64,000 nt of DNA from CAZJKE01 sp964546585 (GTDB taxonomy: Bacteria; Planctomycetota; Phycisphaerae; Phycisphaerales; SM1A02). The position numbers and the translations under genes were made by a program. Below the pieces are notes generated by a model. The model saw only the letters and a list, made by a program, of their open reading frames with translations, was not told the origin of the DNA and made no database searches. The stretch lies in NCBI GenBank assembly GCA_964546585.1, contig CAZJKE010000004.1, positions 22,198 through 86,197 of the forward strand. Direction: 5' to 3'. This document shows positions 52,678 to 61,441 of this stretch, in pieces (the first letter of the stretch is position 1; every line of letters starts with the position of its first letter).

Positions 52678-53907
52678 GTGCAGGGAACGCGGGCCATCGT
52701 GATGGGGCTGGGCCGTTTCGGCGGCGGCGTTGGTGTAACGCGGTGGCTTCTGTCGCAGGGTGCGGATGTCATCGTGACCGATCTGGCGCCCCAGGCGGAT
52801 CTGCAGGACTCCATCGCGCAACTTCCTGCGATCGATCGTCTGCATCTGTCTTGCGGTGGTCATGAAGAAGGGATGTTTCAGGATGCCGATCTGGTGATCG
52901 CAAACCCTGCGGTTCCCCGGCCGTGGGAGAATCCGTATCTGCAGGCGGCGTGGGCGGGCGGCGCAGTGGTGACAACTGAGATCGGACTGTTGGTATCGCG
53001 TTTGGACCGCCGTAAAGTGATTGGCGTGAGTGGTACGGCAGGAAAGTCGACGACGGCAGCGATGATTCATCACGCGCTTCTTGCGACCGGGTGTGCATCG
53101 CATCTGGGCGGCAACATCGGCGGCAGCCTGCTTGAGAAGTTGAAGGCGATAGGCGACGACATCGTCGTGCTCGAACTCAGCAGCGCCATGCTCTGGTGGC
53201 TTTCGGTGCAGGGAGCGATGCAGTGGTCACCGGGTGTCGCGGTCCTGACGAATGTTGCGCCGAATCATCTGGACTGGCACGGGTCGTTGGAGCACTATGA
53301 GCGGTGCAAGCAGGCGATCTTTGCGCACCAGACAGAGGACGACACGGCGATCCTCGATTCTGCGGCCAGCGCAATTGACTTGCTGGTTCCTGGGGATCAC
53401 AACCGCCGCAATGCCGGGCAGGCCGTCGCTGCGGTTGTTGCGATGGGTGGTGATAGAGATGGCGCTATTGAAGCGCTGCAGTCATGGTCGGGACTTCCCC
53501 ATCGACTCGAGTTGGTGTGTGAGCGGGATGGGCTGAAGTTCTACAATGATTCAAAGTCGACAACACCGGAGGCGACGGCGGTGGCCGTGCGGTCTTTTCC
53601 GGATGCCTCAAAGTTGCACATCATTGTTGGCGGATACGACAAGCACATTGATCTTTCATTGATGGCCGAGGTGACCAAGTCGGTCTCGGCCGTGTATGCA
53701 ATTGGTGAGACGGGCCAATCTATGGCTGGAGCGCAGCAGTGTGGCGAGTTGGAGACGGCGGTGCAAGAGGCGATGCGCCGCATGGTGGATGGGGATATCC
53801 TGCTGCTCAGTCCGGGATGTGCGAGTTGGGATCAGTTCGCGAACTTTGAGGAGCGAGGCGACGCGTTCCGCAGTTTGGTTAGCGAAGTCCACCCACCAGT
53901 TCGCTGA
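52678..53907 (+). CDS. murD: UDP-N-acetylmuramoylalanine-D-glutamate ligase (MurD)
   Basis: Adds D-glutamate to UDP-MurNAc-Ala in peptidoglycan synthesis. The 409-aa protein has an N-terminal Rossmann domain (IVMGLGRFGGGVGVTRWL), the ATP loop GVSGTAGKSTTAAMIHHALL, LGGNIGGSLLE, NVAPNHLDWHGSLEHYERCK, and the C-terminal NDSKSTTPEATAVAVRSF and GGYDKHIDLS. GTG 52678 has GAAAGG 10 bases upstream; a TTG at 52672 overlapping the BatA-like stop is also possible. With murA in this window, it suggests a peptidoglycan-making planctomycete. It overlaps convergent pyrD by 29 bp. Confidence 0.9.
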   Translation: MQGTRAIVMGLGRFGGGVGVTRWLLSQGADVIVTDLAPQADLQDSIAQLPAIDRLHLSCGGHEEGMFQDADLVIANPAVPRPWENPYLQAAWAGGAVVTTEIGLLVSRLDRRKVIGVSGTAGKSTTAAMIHHALLATGCASHLGGNIGGSLLEKLKAIGDDIVVLELSSAMLWWLSVQGAMQWSPGVAVLTNVAPNHLDWHGSLEHYERCKQAIFAHQTEDDTAILDSAASAIDLLVPGDHNRRNAGQAVAAVVAMGGDRDGAIEALQSWSGLPHRLELVCERDGLKFYNDSKSTTPEATAVAVRSFPDASKLHIIVGGYDKHIDLSLMAEVTKSVSAVYAIGETGQSMAGAQQCGELETAVQEAMRRMVDGDILLLSPGCASWDQFANFEERGDAFRSLVSEVHPPVR

Positions 53908-54784
53908 CGCTTTGGCATCCTTGATCGGCGACCCACCTTCGGAGTCCGGATTCGACATGGATGGCGATCGTCGGGTCGACGAAGAGTGCTGTGCCGATGC
54001 CGATTGCGGAGGCGCCGGCGAGGATGAACTCAGCGGCGTCCGTCCAACTCATGACGCCGCCGGTACCGATGATCGGCACGCCAGCAGACGCCGCAACATC
54101 CCGGTGAACTTCGCGTACGACGCGGACTGCGATGGGATGAATGGCTGGACCGCTCAGACCGCCCATGCCCCGGGTGAGGCGCGGTTTGCGAGTTGTGATA
54201 TCGATCGCCATTGCTGGGTAGGTATTGATGAGCGTGAGTGCATCGGCGCCGGCGTCGATGGCTGCTGCCGCGTGGGGTCGAATGTCGCCGGGGGCCGCGG
54301 AGAGTTTGGCGATCATGGGCGTTGCGTTCGTGGCAGCCTTGACCGCCGTGAGGAGTTCGCGAAGGGAGTCGGGGTTGTCACCGAAGTGGCGGCCATCATC
54401 TGTATTGGGGCAGGAGACATTGACTTCGATCAGGTCGATTCCATCGGCCGCATCCATGGCGGCGGCGAGTCGGGTGTATTCGTCGATGGTGCCGCCGGCG
54501 ATCGAGCCGATGACGGTCGTGTTGAGATCGCATGCCTTGGGGGCGTGGGTGGTCAGAAAGGCTTCGATGCCTTCGTTGGCCAGCCCGATCGCGTTGAGCA
54601 TGCCTATGGGCAGGTCCGCGATGCGGTGGGGTGGGTTGCCCTCGCGTGGCTCAACGGTGATGGATTTCGTGGTGATCGCCCCGACACGACGGAGGTTGAT
54701 GGCATCGGCGATTTCCCCCATCGTGCCGCATGTGCCGGCTGCGAGGACGATCGGATTCCGAATGCTGACGCTTCCCAATTCCAC
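53879..54784 (-). CDS. pyrD: Dihydroorotate dehydrogenase, class 1B-like
   Basis: Oxidises dihydroorotate to orotate in pyrimidine synthesis, FMN-dependent, 301-aa TIM barrel. Seen: NPIVLAAGTCGTMGEIADAI, TTKSITVEPREGNPPHRIAD (FMN/orotate loop), LIEVNVSCPNTDDG with the catalytic Cys, and PIIGTGGVMSWTDAAEFILA (phosphate site). The active-site Cys and size fit class 1B catalytic subunits, which usually work with PyrK; no pyrK is nearby. Its 3' end overlaps murD by 29 bp. Confidence 0.93.
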   Translation of the reverse strand: MELGSVSIRNPIVLAAGTCGTMGEIADAINLRRVGAITTKSITVEPREGNPPHRIADLPIGMLNAIGLANEGIEAFLTTHAPKACDLNTTVIGSIAGGTIDEYTRLAAAMDAADGIDLIEVNVSCPNTDDGRHFGDNPDSLRELLTAVKAATNATPMIAKLSAAPGDIRPHAAAAIDAGADALTLINTYPAMAIDITTRKPRLTRGMGGLSGPAIHPIAVRVVREVHRDVAASAGVPIIGTGGVMSWTDAAEFILAGASAIGIGTALFVDPTIAIHVESGLRRWVADQGCQSVSELVGGLR

Positions 54785-54809
54785 CGTGCCCCCATTCTAC
54801 GGCACCCAA

Positions 54810-55023
54810 GGGGGTCTGACCCCGGGTCAGACCCCCCGGTTCCGCGCCGCTACTGCGGAACGGCATCGTTTTTCGCGTTAATCAAGGGGACTGACCTCGA
54901 GTGTGCATCCGGTGTGACCCTTGGAGTCATGGCCATTTCGCCGCCGCGGTTTCGCATCACCCCTGCGGAAACAGGGGGTCACACCCCGGGTGTGACCCGG
55001 GGTGTGACCCGGGGTGTGACCCC
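54810..55023. repeat. Cluster of GGGGTC-centred palindromes
   Basis: A 13-bp-armed palindrome GGGGGTCTGACCC/GGGTCAGACCCCC (54810-54836) lies near 54974-55023, where GGGGTCACACCCC is followed by three near-exact GGGTGTGACCC units. Decayed copies lie between. A related copy occurs at 63931-63977. The arrangement resembles REP-like elements tied to RAYT transposases, but no transposase gene is present here. Confidence 0.75.
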
Positions 55024-55046
55024 TGGAGCGGGCGGGGAAGGGCGAT

Positions 55047-55694
55047 ATGATGTGGGGCATGGATGATCTTCCAGACCGAATTCAGCGGTTCGAAACGATG
55101 GTGAAAGCCGATCCGGAAAATGACATGGCGCATTTCAGCCTTGGCAGCGCCTATTTGGATGCCGAACGCTTTTCCGCCGCCGCAGCCAGCCTTGAGCGAT
55201 GTCTTGAACTCAATGCCGAAATGAGCCGAGCCATGGAACTCGCGGGCAAGGCGCTTCTGGCAGCCGGTGAGAAGGATCGCGGAATCGCGATGCTGCAGCG
55301 GGGATACGAGGCCGCTGCCTCTCGCGGGGAGTTGCGTGTGCAGAACGCCATCGGTGCAGTTCTTGAGCAAGAGGGGCAATCCCTGCCAGAAGTAGCGGAA
55401 GCTGCGACGCCGAGCAGCGGTGACTTTGTCTGCAGGAGCACTGGACAGCCGGGTACCCGCCTGTCGGAAGCACCCCTGCGGGGCCCCATTGGCCAGTGGA
55501 TAGCCGACAACATCTCAAGCGAAACCTGGCAGGCGTGGATCCAGCAGGGCACCAAAGTCATCAACGAACTACGACTTTCCTTTGCTCGCGATGAGGACCA
55601 GCAAGCCTACGAGGACTACATGGTTGAGTTTCTCGGCATCCCAGACGATGTCGTTGCAGAGGAACGCGGCACAAAGGAAGAGACGACGGCATGA
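55047..55694 (+). CDS. TPR protein fused to a YggX-like Fe(II)-trafficking domain
   Basis: A 215-aa fusion. Residues 1-about 110 are TPR-like helices (PENDMAHFSLGSAYLDAERF; AAASLERCLELNAEMSRAME). Residues about 127-200 match YggX: FVCRSTGQPG with a Cys129 at the conserved position, GPIGQWIADNISSETWQAWI, GTKVINELRLSFARDEDQQA and YMVEFLG. YggX proteins are linked to iron supply and oxidative-stress protection of Fe-S enzymes. ATG 55047 is preceded by GGGAAGG 5 bases upstream. Its stop overlaps the next start (ATGA), so it begins the Mla-like operon. Confidence 0.85.
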   Translation: MMWGMDDLPDRIQRFETMVKADPENDMAHFSLGSAYLDAERFSAAAASLERCLELNAEMSRAMELAGKALLAAGEKDRGIAMLQRGYEAAASRGELRVQNAIGAVLEQEGQSLPEVAEAATPSSGDFVCRSTGQPGTRLSEAPLRGPIGQWIADNISSETWQAWIQQGTKVINELRLSFARDEDQQAYEDYMVEFLGIPDDVVAEERGTKEETTA

Positions 55695-56392
55695 ACATAT
55701 ACGAAGAGAATGTCAGTGGGGTCGAGATCGTGGAACCGCACGCGGCGCAGCCGCCACGCCGCACCAGCCGATTGGCGATCGCCTCTCTCATCTGCGCAAT
55801 CGTCATCTGCTGCAGCCCGCTCACATCGCTTGCTGCGATCATTCTCGGCATCATGGCGCTGGTGGCTATCCGCCGCCACGGCCTTCGCGGCAAGGTTCTT
55901 GCCTGGATCGGCATCGTCCTCGGCGTGCTGTTGACCATCGCCGGATCGTTGCTGATCTGGTTCAACATCTCCATGGGTCTGTCGGTCATCACGGAGGCGC
56001 CCAATGTTCTCACAAAGGCACTGCACGCTGGCTACGACGGCGACATCAGTGCCTTCCGCGACGAGTTTGAGGGGAAGGTCGATTCAGCCGATGACGCTGA
56101 CATCACCGCTTTCATCACCGAATTGCGAACCCGCTATGGCGAATTCGACAAGGCGGTCTTTGACATGCAGCGTGGTGAGGCCGAAGGGCAAGACGAAACA
56201 CTCGAAATGGGCCTTCGCCTCGTCTTCGAAACCGAAGATGTCGAGGCATGGGTCGTGTACCGAATGGGATTCGTTCCATGGGAACTGACCTTTGAGATTC
56301 GCTGCATCCGCGTGATTGACGATAAGGCGGACAACATCGTCTTCCCGTCCGGGTCGCAGTGCGATATCGAAAAGCAGGATGACGACGGCTGA
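55691..56392 (+). CDS. DUF4190-like membrane protein
   Basis: A 233-aa protein. The N-terminal 25 residues are polar, then come two transmembrane segments (LAIASLICAIVICCSPLTSL...IILGIMALVAI; VLAWIGIVLGVLLTIAGSLL) in the DUF4190 pattern with the basic loop RRHGLRGKVLAW. A soluble C-terminal domain of about 130 residues (FITELRTRYGEFDKAVFDMQ; WVVYRMGFVPWELTFEIRCI) follows. The function is unknown. It overlaps the YggX-TPR gene by 4 bp and the next gene by 14 bp. The next gene is a paralogue with the same layout. Confidence 0.75.
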   Translation: MNIYEENVSGVEIVEPHAAQPPRRTSRLAIASLICAIVICCSPLTSLAAIILGIMALVAIRRHGLRGKVLAWIGIVLGVLLTIAGSLLIWFNISMGLSVITEAPNVLTKALHAGYDGDISAFRDEFEGKVDSADDADITAFITELRTRYGEFDKAVFDMQRGEAEGQDETLEMGLRLVFETEDVEAWVVYRMGFVPWELTFEIRCIRVIDDKADNIVFPSGSQCDIEKQDDDG

Positions 56393-57038
56393 CGCTGCGC
56401 CCAACCGCGGCGCCATCAGCCCATGGGCGTTGGTCGGCGTCCTGTGCTCGGTCGGCGTCTGCCCCGTGTTCACCATCGCCGGCGTGTTGCTCGGTCTGCG
56501 CGCACTTGTCGAAATCCGCGCACATCCCGGCCAGATCCGCGGCCGTGGACTCGCGTGGCTCGCCATTGTCCTTGGCCTGCTCGTGACCAGCATCTGGCTT
56601 GGCGGCGCAGTCTGGTGGCAAGTCAATGTCCGCAGCCGCATGTCCGGCGTACCGGCGGCCATCGCGTCCGGTCAGCGTGGCGATGCGGCGGAGTTCACCG
56701 AAATTTTCGAACACCCAAGCGATTCGGCTGACACGCTCACCTTCCTGCAGACCATCACCAGCCGATACGGCCATATGCATGGCAGTACAAGTGACACATC
56801 CAAGGCGACAGACGAGGAAGACAAGGGCGATCAGGTATTCGGCTTCCTCCCTGCGAGCGGCGATTTCAAATGGTTACTCCTCTACGACCAGCACACGATT
56901 CCCGTTACCGCGCGATTCGTCCTCTTTCGCAGCCCGGATGAAGGCGGCGAATTTGTCAATCGATTCGACTGGATTCGCCTTCACGACGAAGAACTGGGCG
57001 ACCTTGTGTATCCTCCTCACTCGGAACCGATTCCATGA
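56379..57038 (+). CDS. Second DUF4190-like membrane protein
   Basis: A 219-aa protein that is a paralogue of the preceding one: two transmembrane segments (WALVGVLCSVGVCPVFTIAG...; LAWLAIVLGLLVTSIWLGGA) linked by HPGQIRGRGLAW, then a soluble domain with FLQTITSRYGHMHGSTSD and LLLYDQHTIPVTARFVLFRS. The domain is a likely relative of that in the upstream protein: both place an RYG motif after a helix. ATG 56379 (MTTADAAPNRG) overlaps the upstream gene by 14 bp. It overlaps the MlaF-like gene by 4 bp, so it is translated with the lipid-transport genes. Function unknown. Confidence 0.75.
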   Translation: MTTADAAPNRGAISPWALVGVLCSVGVCPVFTIAGVLLGLRALVEIRAHPGQIRGRGLAWLAIVLGLLVTSIWLGGAVWWQVNVRSRMSGVPAAIASGQRGDAAEFTEIFEHPSDSADTLTFLQTITSRYGHMHGSTSDTSKATDEEDKGDQVFGFLPASGDFKWLLLYDQHTIPVTARFVLFRSPDEGGEFVNRFDWIRLHDEELGDLVYPPHSEPIP

Positions 57039-57922
57039 GCGATCAGAGCGTCATTCAGGTCCGCGAACTCGTTTGCAGGTTCGGCGATCAAGTCGTGCTG
57101 GACGGTATCAACCTCGATGTCAACGAAGGCGAGGTCATGGTCATCATGGGTGGTTCCGGCTCCGGCAAATCCACGCTCCTGCGGCACATGATCGGCACAT
57201 TCATACCCGACGGCGGTACGGTCACCATGTTCGACGACGACCTCGCGTTGCTCGATGAATCAGGCATGAACAGAGCTCGCCGCAATTTCGGCATTCTGTT
57301 CCAATCCGGCGCGCTCTACAACTCAATGACCGTAGCGGAGAATGTCGCGCTGCCGATCGAGGAACACACCGACCTCGATCCAGACATCGTCAGCTTCATC
57401 GTCAAGATCAAGTTGGAACAGGTCGGCCTCCGCGAAGCCGCGGAGAAACTCCCCTCCGAAATCTCCGGCGGCATGAAAAAGCGAGCGGGCCTCGCCCGCG
57501 CTCTGGCGCTTGACCCGAAGATGCTCTTCTACGACGAACCATCTGCTGGCCTCGACCCAGTCACGAGCGCCAGCATCGATCGGCTGATTCTGAACCTTGC
57601 CCGCAAGGTTGGTGTGACAAGCGTGGTCGTGACGCATGAAATGGATTCCGCCTTCACGATCGCCGACCGCATGGCGATGCTGGATCGCGGCAAGATGCTC
57701 ATGGTTGACAAGCGGGAAGCATTCGAGAAACTCCGTGACTGGCCGCAGGAGAAACTCGACGAGTTGGACGATCGCCAGCAGCTGATCCGCCAGTTCCTCA
57801 GAGGCGAAGCCGAGGGTCCGCTCACGCGGCGAAAGGAAGAATCAAGTTATGCTGAGGACTTGCTGGGGGTAGCGGCTCCCCGGTTGACCAAGGGACCGTC
57901 GATTCAGTCGACGAGAAAGTAG
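57035..57922 (+). CDS. MlaF-like ABC transporter ATP-binding protein
   Basis: A 295-aa ATPase of the Mla/MCE lipid-transport type. It shows Walker A MGGSGSGKSTLLRHMIG (about 40-56), the Q-loop FQSGALYNSMTVAENVALP, the signature EISGGMKKRAGLARALALDP, Walker B MLFYDEPSAGLDPVTSA and the H-loop VVTHEMDSAF. EISGGMKKR is the hallmark of MlaF/Ttg2A-like ATPases. The C-terminal extension beyond about residue 255 is polar. It overlaps the second DUF4190-like gene and lies 8 bp before the MCE gene. No MlaE permease is in the operon. Confidence 0.9.
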   Translation: MSDQSVIQVRELVCRFGDQVVLDGINLDVNEGEVMVIMGGSGSGKSTLLRHMIGTFIPDGGTVTMFDDDLALLDESGMNRARRNFGILFQSGALYNSMTVAENVALPIEEHTDLDPDIVSFIVKIKLEQVGLREAAEKLPSEISGGMKKRAGLARALALDPKMLFYDEPSAGLDPVTSASIDRLILNLARKVGVTSVVVTHEMDSAFTIADRMAMLDRGKMLMVDKREAFEKLRDWPQEKLDELDDRQQLIRQFLRGEAEGPLTRRKEESSYAEDLLGVAAPRLTKGPSIQSTRK

Positions 57923-57930
57923 GCACCTGA

Positions 57931-59115
57931 ATGTCAGAGCAACGGGACATGCGAAGCAACAACCTCCGCGCAGGCGTATTCGTCTCGCTGACACTGCTCT
58001 TGTTGATCGCGGTCATTCTCGTGCTCGCCAATGCAAAGGCCAACATCTTTCAATCCAACAACGACTATCAAGCAACCTTCACCGTACAACAGGGCGTGGG
58101 CGCGCTGGCCAGTGGATCGGCTGTCCGCCTCGGTGGCGTGAAGATGGGCAAGGTGAAGACAGTGGGGCCGAAGATTGGCGACGATGGGACGGCCCGCGAA
58201 ATCATCGTGTCGTTCAAGTTGGACTCATCCATCACCCTGCACGACGACGCCTCCGTTCAGGTTCGTTCGGGCATGCTTGGGAACGCGTCGTGGCTCGAAA
58301 TCTCCAACGTTGGCAGCGGCACCGTGGCAACAAGTGGCACGGTGTTGCAAGGTTCCATTGCGACCATGTTGACCCAGATCCTCGGTACCGAGTCCGAAAT
58401 GGATATTCAGCAGACGCTTGACGCGCTGCGGCGAGTCAGCGCGGCGCTTGCAAGTGACGGGGGTGGGTTGCGGGTACTCCTTGGCGAACAGGAAGCCGGC
58501 GAACTCCGCGGCGCGGTAACGGCGGCTCGCAAGGGATTGGAATCCTTCGGCGCGATCGTATCGTCTGCAGAGGTTTCCTGGCCGACCTGGTCAGATGCAG
58601 TGACAACACTATTGGCCGATGGGGCGAAACTGCCCTCGCGCATGGACGCAACACTTGCCAAGGTGCAGGATATCCTCGTGGATCTCCATGTGGATGTACT
58701 GCCGAAGGTTGAGGAATCCATTGACGGATTCCTGGTCACGATGCAAGCCATGCGAAAGCGATCCCCGCAATGGGCCGACGATGTTTCCGGCACGCTCGAA
58801 AACGCCCATCAGATTTCGTCCCGCGCAAAGGCCGCGATCGACGACATCGCTGCCAGCCCCTGGCGTCTACTGTATCGACCGACCGATCGGGAGATGGCGT
58901 ACGAACAATTGAACGATGCGTCGTGGCGTCTCCTCTACGCCCTGACTGATCTGCGTGCAACAGCTGCTGCCATGCAGGAGGCCGCAGGTGACGACGCGCA
59001 ACTCCAATTGCTGGCGGAACAGTTGGCCCAGAGCGAGTCTGACTTCGCCGCAGCGCGAACGGCCGTCATGGAACGGATCGCCAAGGACTTCCCCAAGCGC
59101 CTTCGCACGGAGTGA
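57931..59115 (+). CDS. MlaD-like MCE-domain protein
   Basis: A 394-aa lipid-binding protein of the MCE family. One N-terminal transmembrane helix (AGVFVSLTLLLLIAVILVLA, about 11-30) anchors it, and the MCE domain follows (DYQATFTVQQGVGALASGSA, VRLGGVKMGKVKTVGPKIGD, VQVRSGMLGNASWLEI). The C-terminal 250 residues are helical and could form a tube or partner-binding region. It follows the MlaF-like gene by 8 bp and precedes the methyltransferase gene by 3 bp. Confidence 0.88.
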   Translation: MSEQRDMRSNNLRAGVFVSLTLLLLIAVILVLANAKANIFQSNNDYQATFTVQQGVGALASGSAVRLGGVKMGKVKTVGPKIGDDGTAREIIVSFKLDSSITLHDDASVQVRSGMLGNASWLEISNVGSGTVATSGTVLQGSIATMLTQILGTESEMDIQQTLDALRRVSAALASDGGGLRVLLGEQEAGELRGAVTAARKGLESFGAIVSSAEVSWPTWSDAVTTLLADGAKLPSRMDATLAKVQDILVDLHVDVLPKVEESIDGFLVTMQAMRKRSPQWADDVSGTLENAHQISSRAKAAIDDIAASPWRLLYRPTDREMAYEQLNDASWRLLYALTDLRATAAAMQEAAGDDAQLQLLAEQLAQSESDFAAARTAVMERIAKDFPKRLRTE

Positions 59116-59118
59116 TCT

Positions 59119-59940
59119 GTGTCTCCACCGATCCCGGTCTCGACATTTGATGACCCGCGAATCGATGTGTATCGAAATGTTCGCGATGCGGACTTGCGAG
59201 GCAGACAGCACCTGTTTCTCGCGGAGTCTGAGGTCGTATTACGCAGGCTGCTCCGGATGCAGTGGCCGTTGCATTCCATTTTCGTGAGCCCACGAAAGTA
59301 CGAACGACTGGCCGGAGTGTTTGCGGACAGTCCGATGGACGCGCCGGTGTATGTCGCCGATCTCGCACTCATGACGCGGATTGTCGGCTTTCGCGTGCAC
59401 CGCGGCGCGCTTGCCGCCGTTCATCGCCCCGCACCGGCGGACCTGTCGCTCGACAACCTGATTGATCAACTTCGAGACCAAAAACAGGTGACGCTGTTGC
59501 TTGCCGAGGGCATCACCAATGTCGACAACATGGGTGCCATCTTTCGAAACGCTGCAGCATTCGGTGTTGACGGGGTGGTGCTGGACGGAACCTGCTGCGA
59601 CCCGCTGTACCGAAAAGCGATTCGCGTGTCCGTCGGTCAAGTACTCTCAATGCAGTGGGCGGTGGCGGAGGACTGGGGAAGCGCCATCGACCGAATCCGA
59701 ACGGAACTGAACCTGACGATCATCGGCTGCGAGAGTGGGCAGGGGGGATGCGCGATGCGGGATGTCCCACACGCCTCGAGGATGGCCATCGCGGTTGGCG
59801 CCGAAGAGACCGGGCTTTCGGCCACGACATTGCAACGATGCGATGCCATCGCCGAGATTCCGATGTCGGGAAGCGTTCCGTCGATCAATGTGGCGGTGGC
59901 GTCAGCCGTTGCCTTGTACGAATTTCAGCGAAGGTGTTGA
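59119..59940 (+). CDS. TrmH/SpoU-family RNA 2'-O-methyltransferase
   Basis: A 273-aa SPOUT methyltransferase acting on tRNA or rRNA. The N-terminal region (NVRDADLRGRQHLFLAESEV) is the substrate-binding part of the SpoU family. The knotted domain has ITNVDNMGAIFRNAAAFGVD, GVVLDGTCCDPLYRKAIRVS, MAIAVGAEETGLSATTLQRC and IPMSGSVPSINVAVASAVAL, the SAM-binding trefoil. The target nucleotide cannot be told. It begins at GTG 59119, 3 bp after the MCE gene, and overlaps convergent murA by 39 bp. Confidence 0.88.
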   Translation: MSPPIPVSTFDDPRIDVYRNVRDADLRGRQHLFLAESEVVLRRLLRMQWPLHSIFVSPRKYERLAGVFADSPMDAPVYVADLALMTRIVGFRVHRGALAAVHRPAPADLSLDNLIDQLRDQKQVTLLLAEGITNVDNMGAIFRNAAAFGVDGVVLDGTCCDPLYRKAIRVSVGQVLSMQWAVAEDWGSAIDRIRTELNLTIIGCESGQGGCAMRDVPHASRMAIAVGAEETGLSATTLQRCDAIAEIPMSGSVPSINVAVASAVALYEFQRRC

Positions 59941-61260
59941 AGCCCCGCGGGTATGAATGAGAGGCGCATCCTCCGCGTCACCGCTGATTCTCTCGATCGA
60001 AGCGCCCAGGCCGCTGAGCGTGTCCTCCATCGCGCCGTATCCGCGATCGAGATGGTATACGCGGCTGACAGTCGTTTCGCCCTCCGCAGCAAGGCCCGCC
60101 AGAACCAAACTCGCCGAAGCCCGCAGGTCACTGGCCATGACCGGTGCGCCAACAAGCCGTTCGACGCCCTGTACGGCGACCGTCGCGCCCTGCCGCACCA
60201 GTTTCGCGCCCATGCGGGCCAGTTCCGGCACATGCATGAACCGCTCCGGGTAAATCTTCTCCGTCACGATGCTGTTGCCGCGTGCCAAGCACAGGAGAGC
60301 CATCAATTGAGCTTGAAGGTCGGTTGGAAAGCCCGGAAAAGGTTGGGTCGTAAAGATGATCGGCTCAAGATGCCGATCGCTGGTGACGCGAACGCTGCAC
60401 GCGCTGGGATCTTCGTTGCTGTCGAGCTGCACGACATGGATGCCGACCTTCTCGAGGATGTCGACGACTGCAAGTAGGTGATCGAGCGGAAACCTGTCGA
60501 TGATGACTTCGCCGTTTGTGATGGCTGCGGCAAGTGCCCAGGTACCAGCAACGATCCGGTCAGGCATGACTTCGTGTGTTGCGCCGCCCAAGCCTTCGAC
60601 GCCATCAATAGTGATGCGTGGCGTGCCGGCACCGGAGATCCTTGCGCCCATCGCGTTGAGTAATGCGGCGAGATCAGCGACTTCCGGTTCACATGCTGCT
60701 GACTCGATGATGGTGCGGCCTTCCGCGAGTGCCGCAGCACTCATGACATTCGCCGTTCCAAGCACTGTTGAGCCGAAGGGGCCACCAAGAAAGATCGTCG
60801 CGCCGCGCAGCCTCTCGGCCTCCGCAATAATGTCGCCGCTTTCCAGGTGAATCTGCGCGCCCAATGCTTCGAGACCTCGCAGGTGCAGGTCAATCGGTCT
60901 GTCGCCGAATGCGCACCCGCCGGGCATCGAGATCCTCGCTTTGCCGCGCCGCGCGAGTAGGGGACCAAGTACGCACACACTCGCCCGCATCGTTCGCACG
61001 ATGTCGTACCGAGCGTGCGACGGTCCACCGTGATCAGCGAGGAGAGTCAGCGAGCGATTACCGGCCTCGACCGTGCATCCGAGTTCGCCCAGGAGCCCAG
61101 CCATGTTGCCAATGTCGGAGAGATCGGGAACTCCGTGCAGTTCAACCGGGCCGTCCGCAAGAATCGCGGCGGACATGAGCGGGAGCGCAGCGTTCTTCGA
61201 GCCGTCAACGGCTACGCGCCCCGTCAGTCGTCGTCCACCGTGGATTCGAAATGCGTCCAT
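59902..61260 (-). CDS. murA: UDP-N-acetylglucosamine 1-carboxyvinyltransferase (MurA)
   Basis: First committed step of peptidoglycan synthesis: transfers enolpyruvate from PEP to UDP-GlcNAc. The 452-aa protein has DGSKNAALPLMSAAILADGP, RASVCVLGPLLARRGKARIS, PGGCAFGDRPIDLHLRGLEA with the catalytic Cys (equivalent to E. coli Cys115, the fosfomycin site), and PFPGFPTDLQAQLMALLCLA. The N-terminal MDAFRIHGGRRLTGRV gives the usual start. It is convergent with the methyltransferase gene (39-bp overlap), and with murD shows the cell makes peptidoglycan precursors. Confidence 0.95.
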   Translation of the reverse strand: MDAFRIHGGRRLTGRVAVDGSKNAALPLMSAAILADGPVELHGVPDLSDIGNMAGLLGELGCTVEAGNRSLTLLADHGGPSHARYDIVRTMRASVCVLGPLLARRGKARISMPGGCAFGDRPIDLHLRGLEALGAQIHLESGDIIAEAERLRGATIFLGGPFGSTVLGTANVMSAAALAEGRTIIESAACEPEVADLAALLNAMGARISGAGTPRITIDGVEGLGGATHEVMPDRIVAGTWALAAAITNGEVIIDRFPLDHLLAVVDILEKVGIHVVQLDSNEDPSACSVRVTSDRHLEPIIFTTQPFPGFPTDLQAQLMALLCLARGNSIVTEKIYPERFMHVPELARMGAKLVRQGATVAVQGVERLVGAPVMASDLRASASLVLAGLAAEGETTVSRVYHLDRGYGAMEDTLSGLGASIERISGDAEDAPLIHTRGASTPSLKFVQGNG

Positions 61261-61377
61261 GCCTGCGACGAGGATCCTTCCTTAGATCGCCTTTCTTCCT
61301 TGAATGGCTCCCGATCTTCATCGACCGAAAGCCGCTCCGCAGCCCAGTGCATCCTACCACGGGGGTAAAGCCCTGCA

Positions 61378-61410
61378 GGAAAAACGCCCCGGCCTGAAGG
61401 CCGGGGCGTT
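61378..61410 (-). terminator. Intrinsic terminator of the PEP-CTERM-type gene
   Basis: A perfect 12-bp stem (61383-61394 with 61399-61410) around TGAA/TTCA is followed on the minus strand by five T then CC. It lies 31 bp after the stop of the PEP-CTERM-type gene and upstream of murA, so it separates the two transcripts. Confidence 0.82.
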
Positions 61411-61441
61411 CCTTTGGGAGTGGATGGAAAGTCGTGTCGTC

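Noticed and set aside
54974..55023. CRISPR-like repeat array
   Set aside because: The units are adjacent, palindromic and lack spacers of uniform length, and no cas gene is present.
53696..55066. A 456-aa plus-strand open frame
   Set aside because: It overlaps murD in another frame, is antisense to pyrD, and runs through palindromic repeats.
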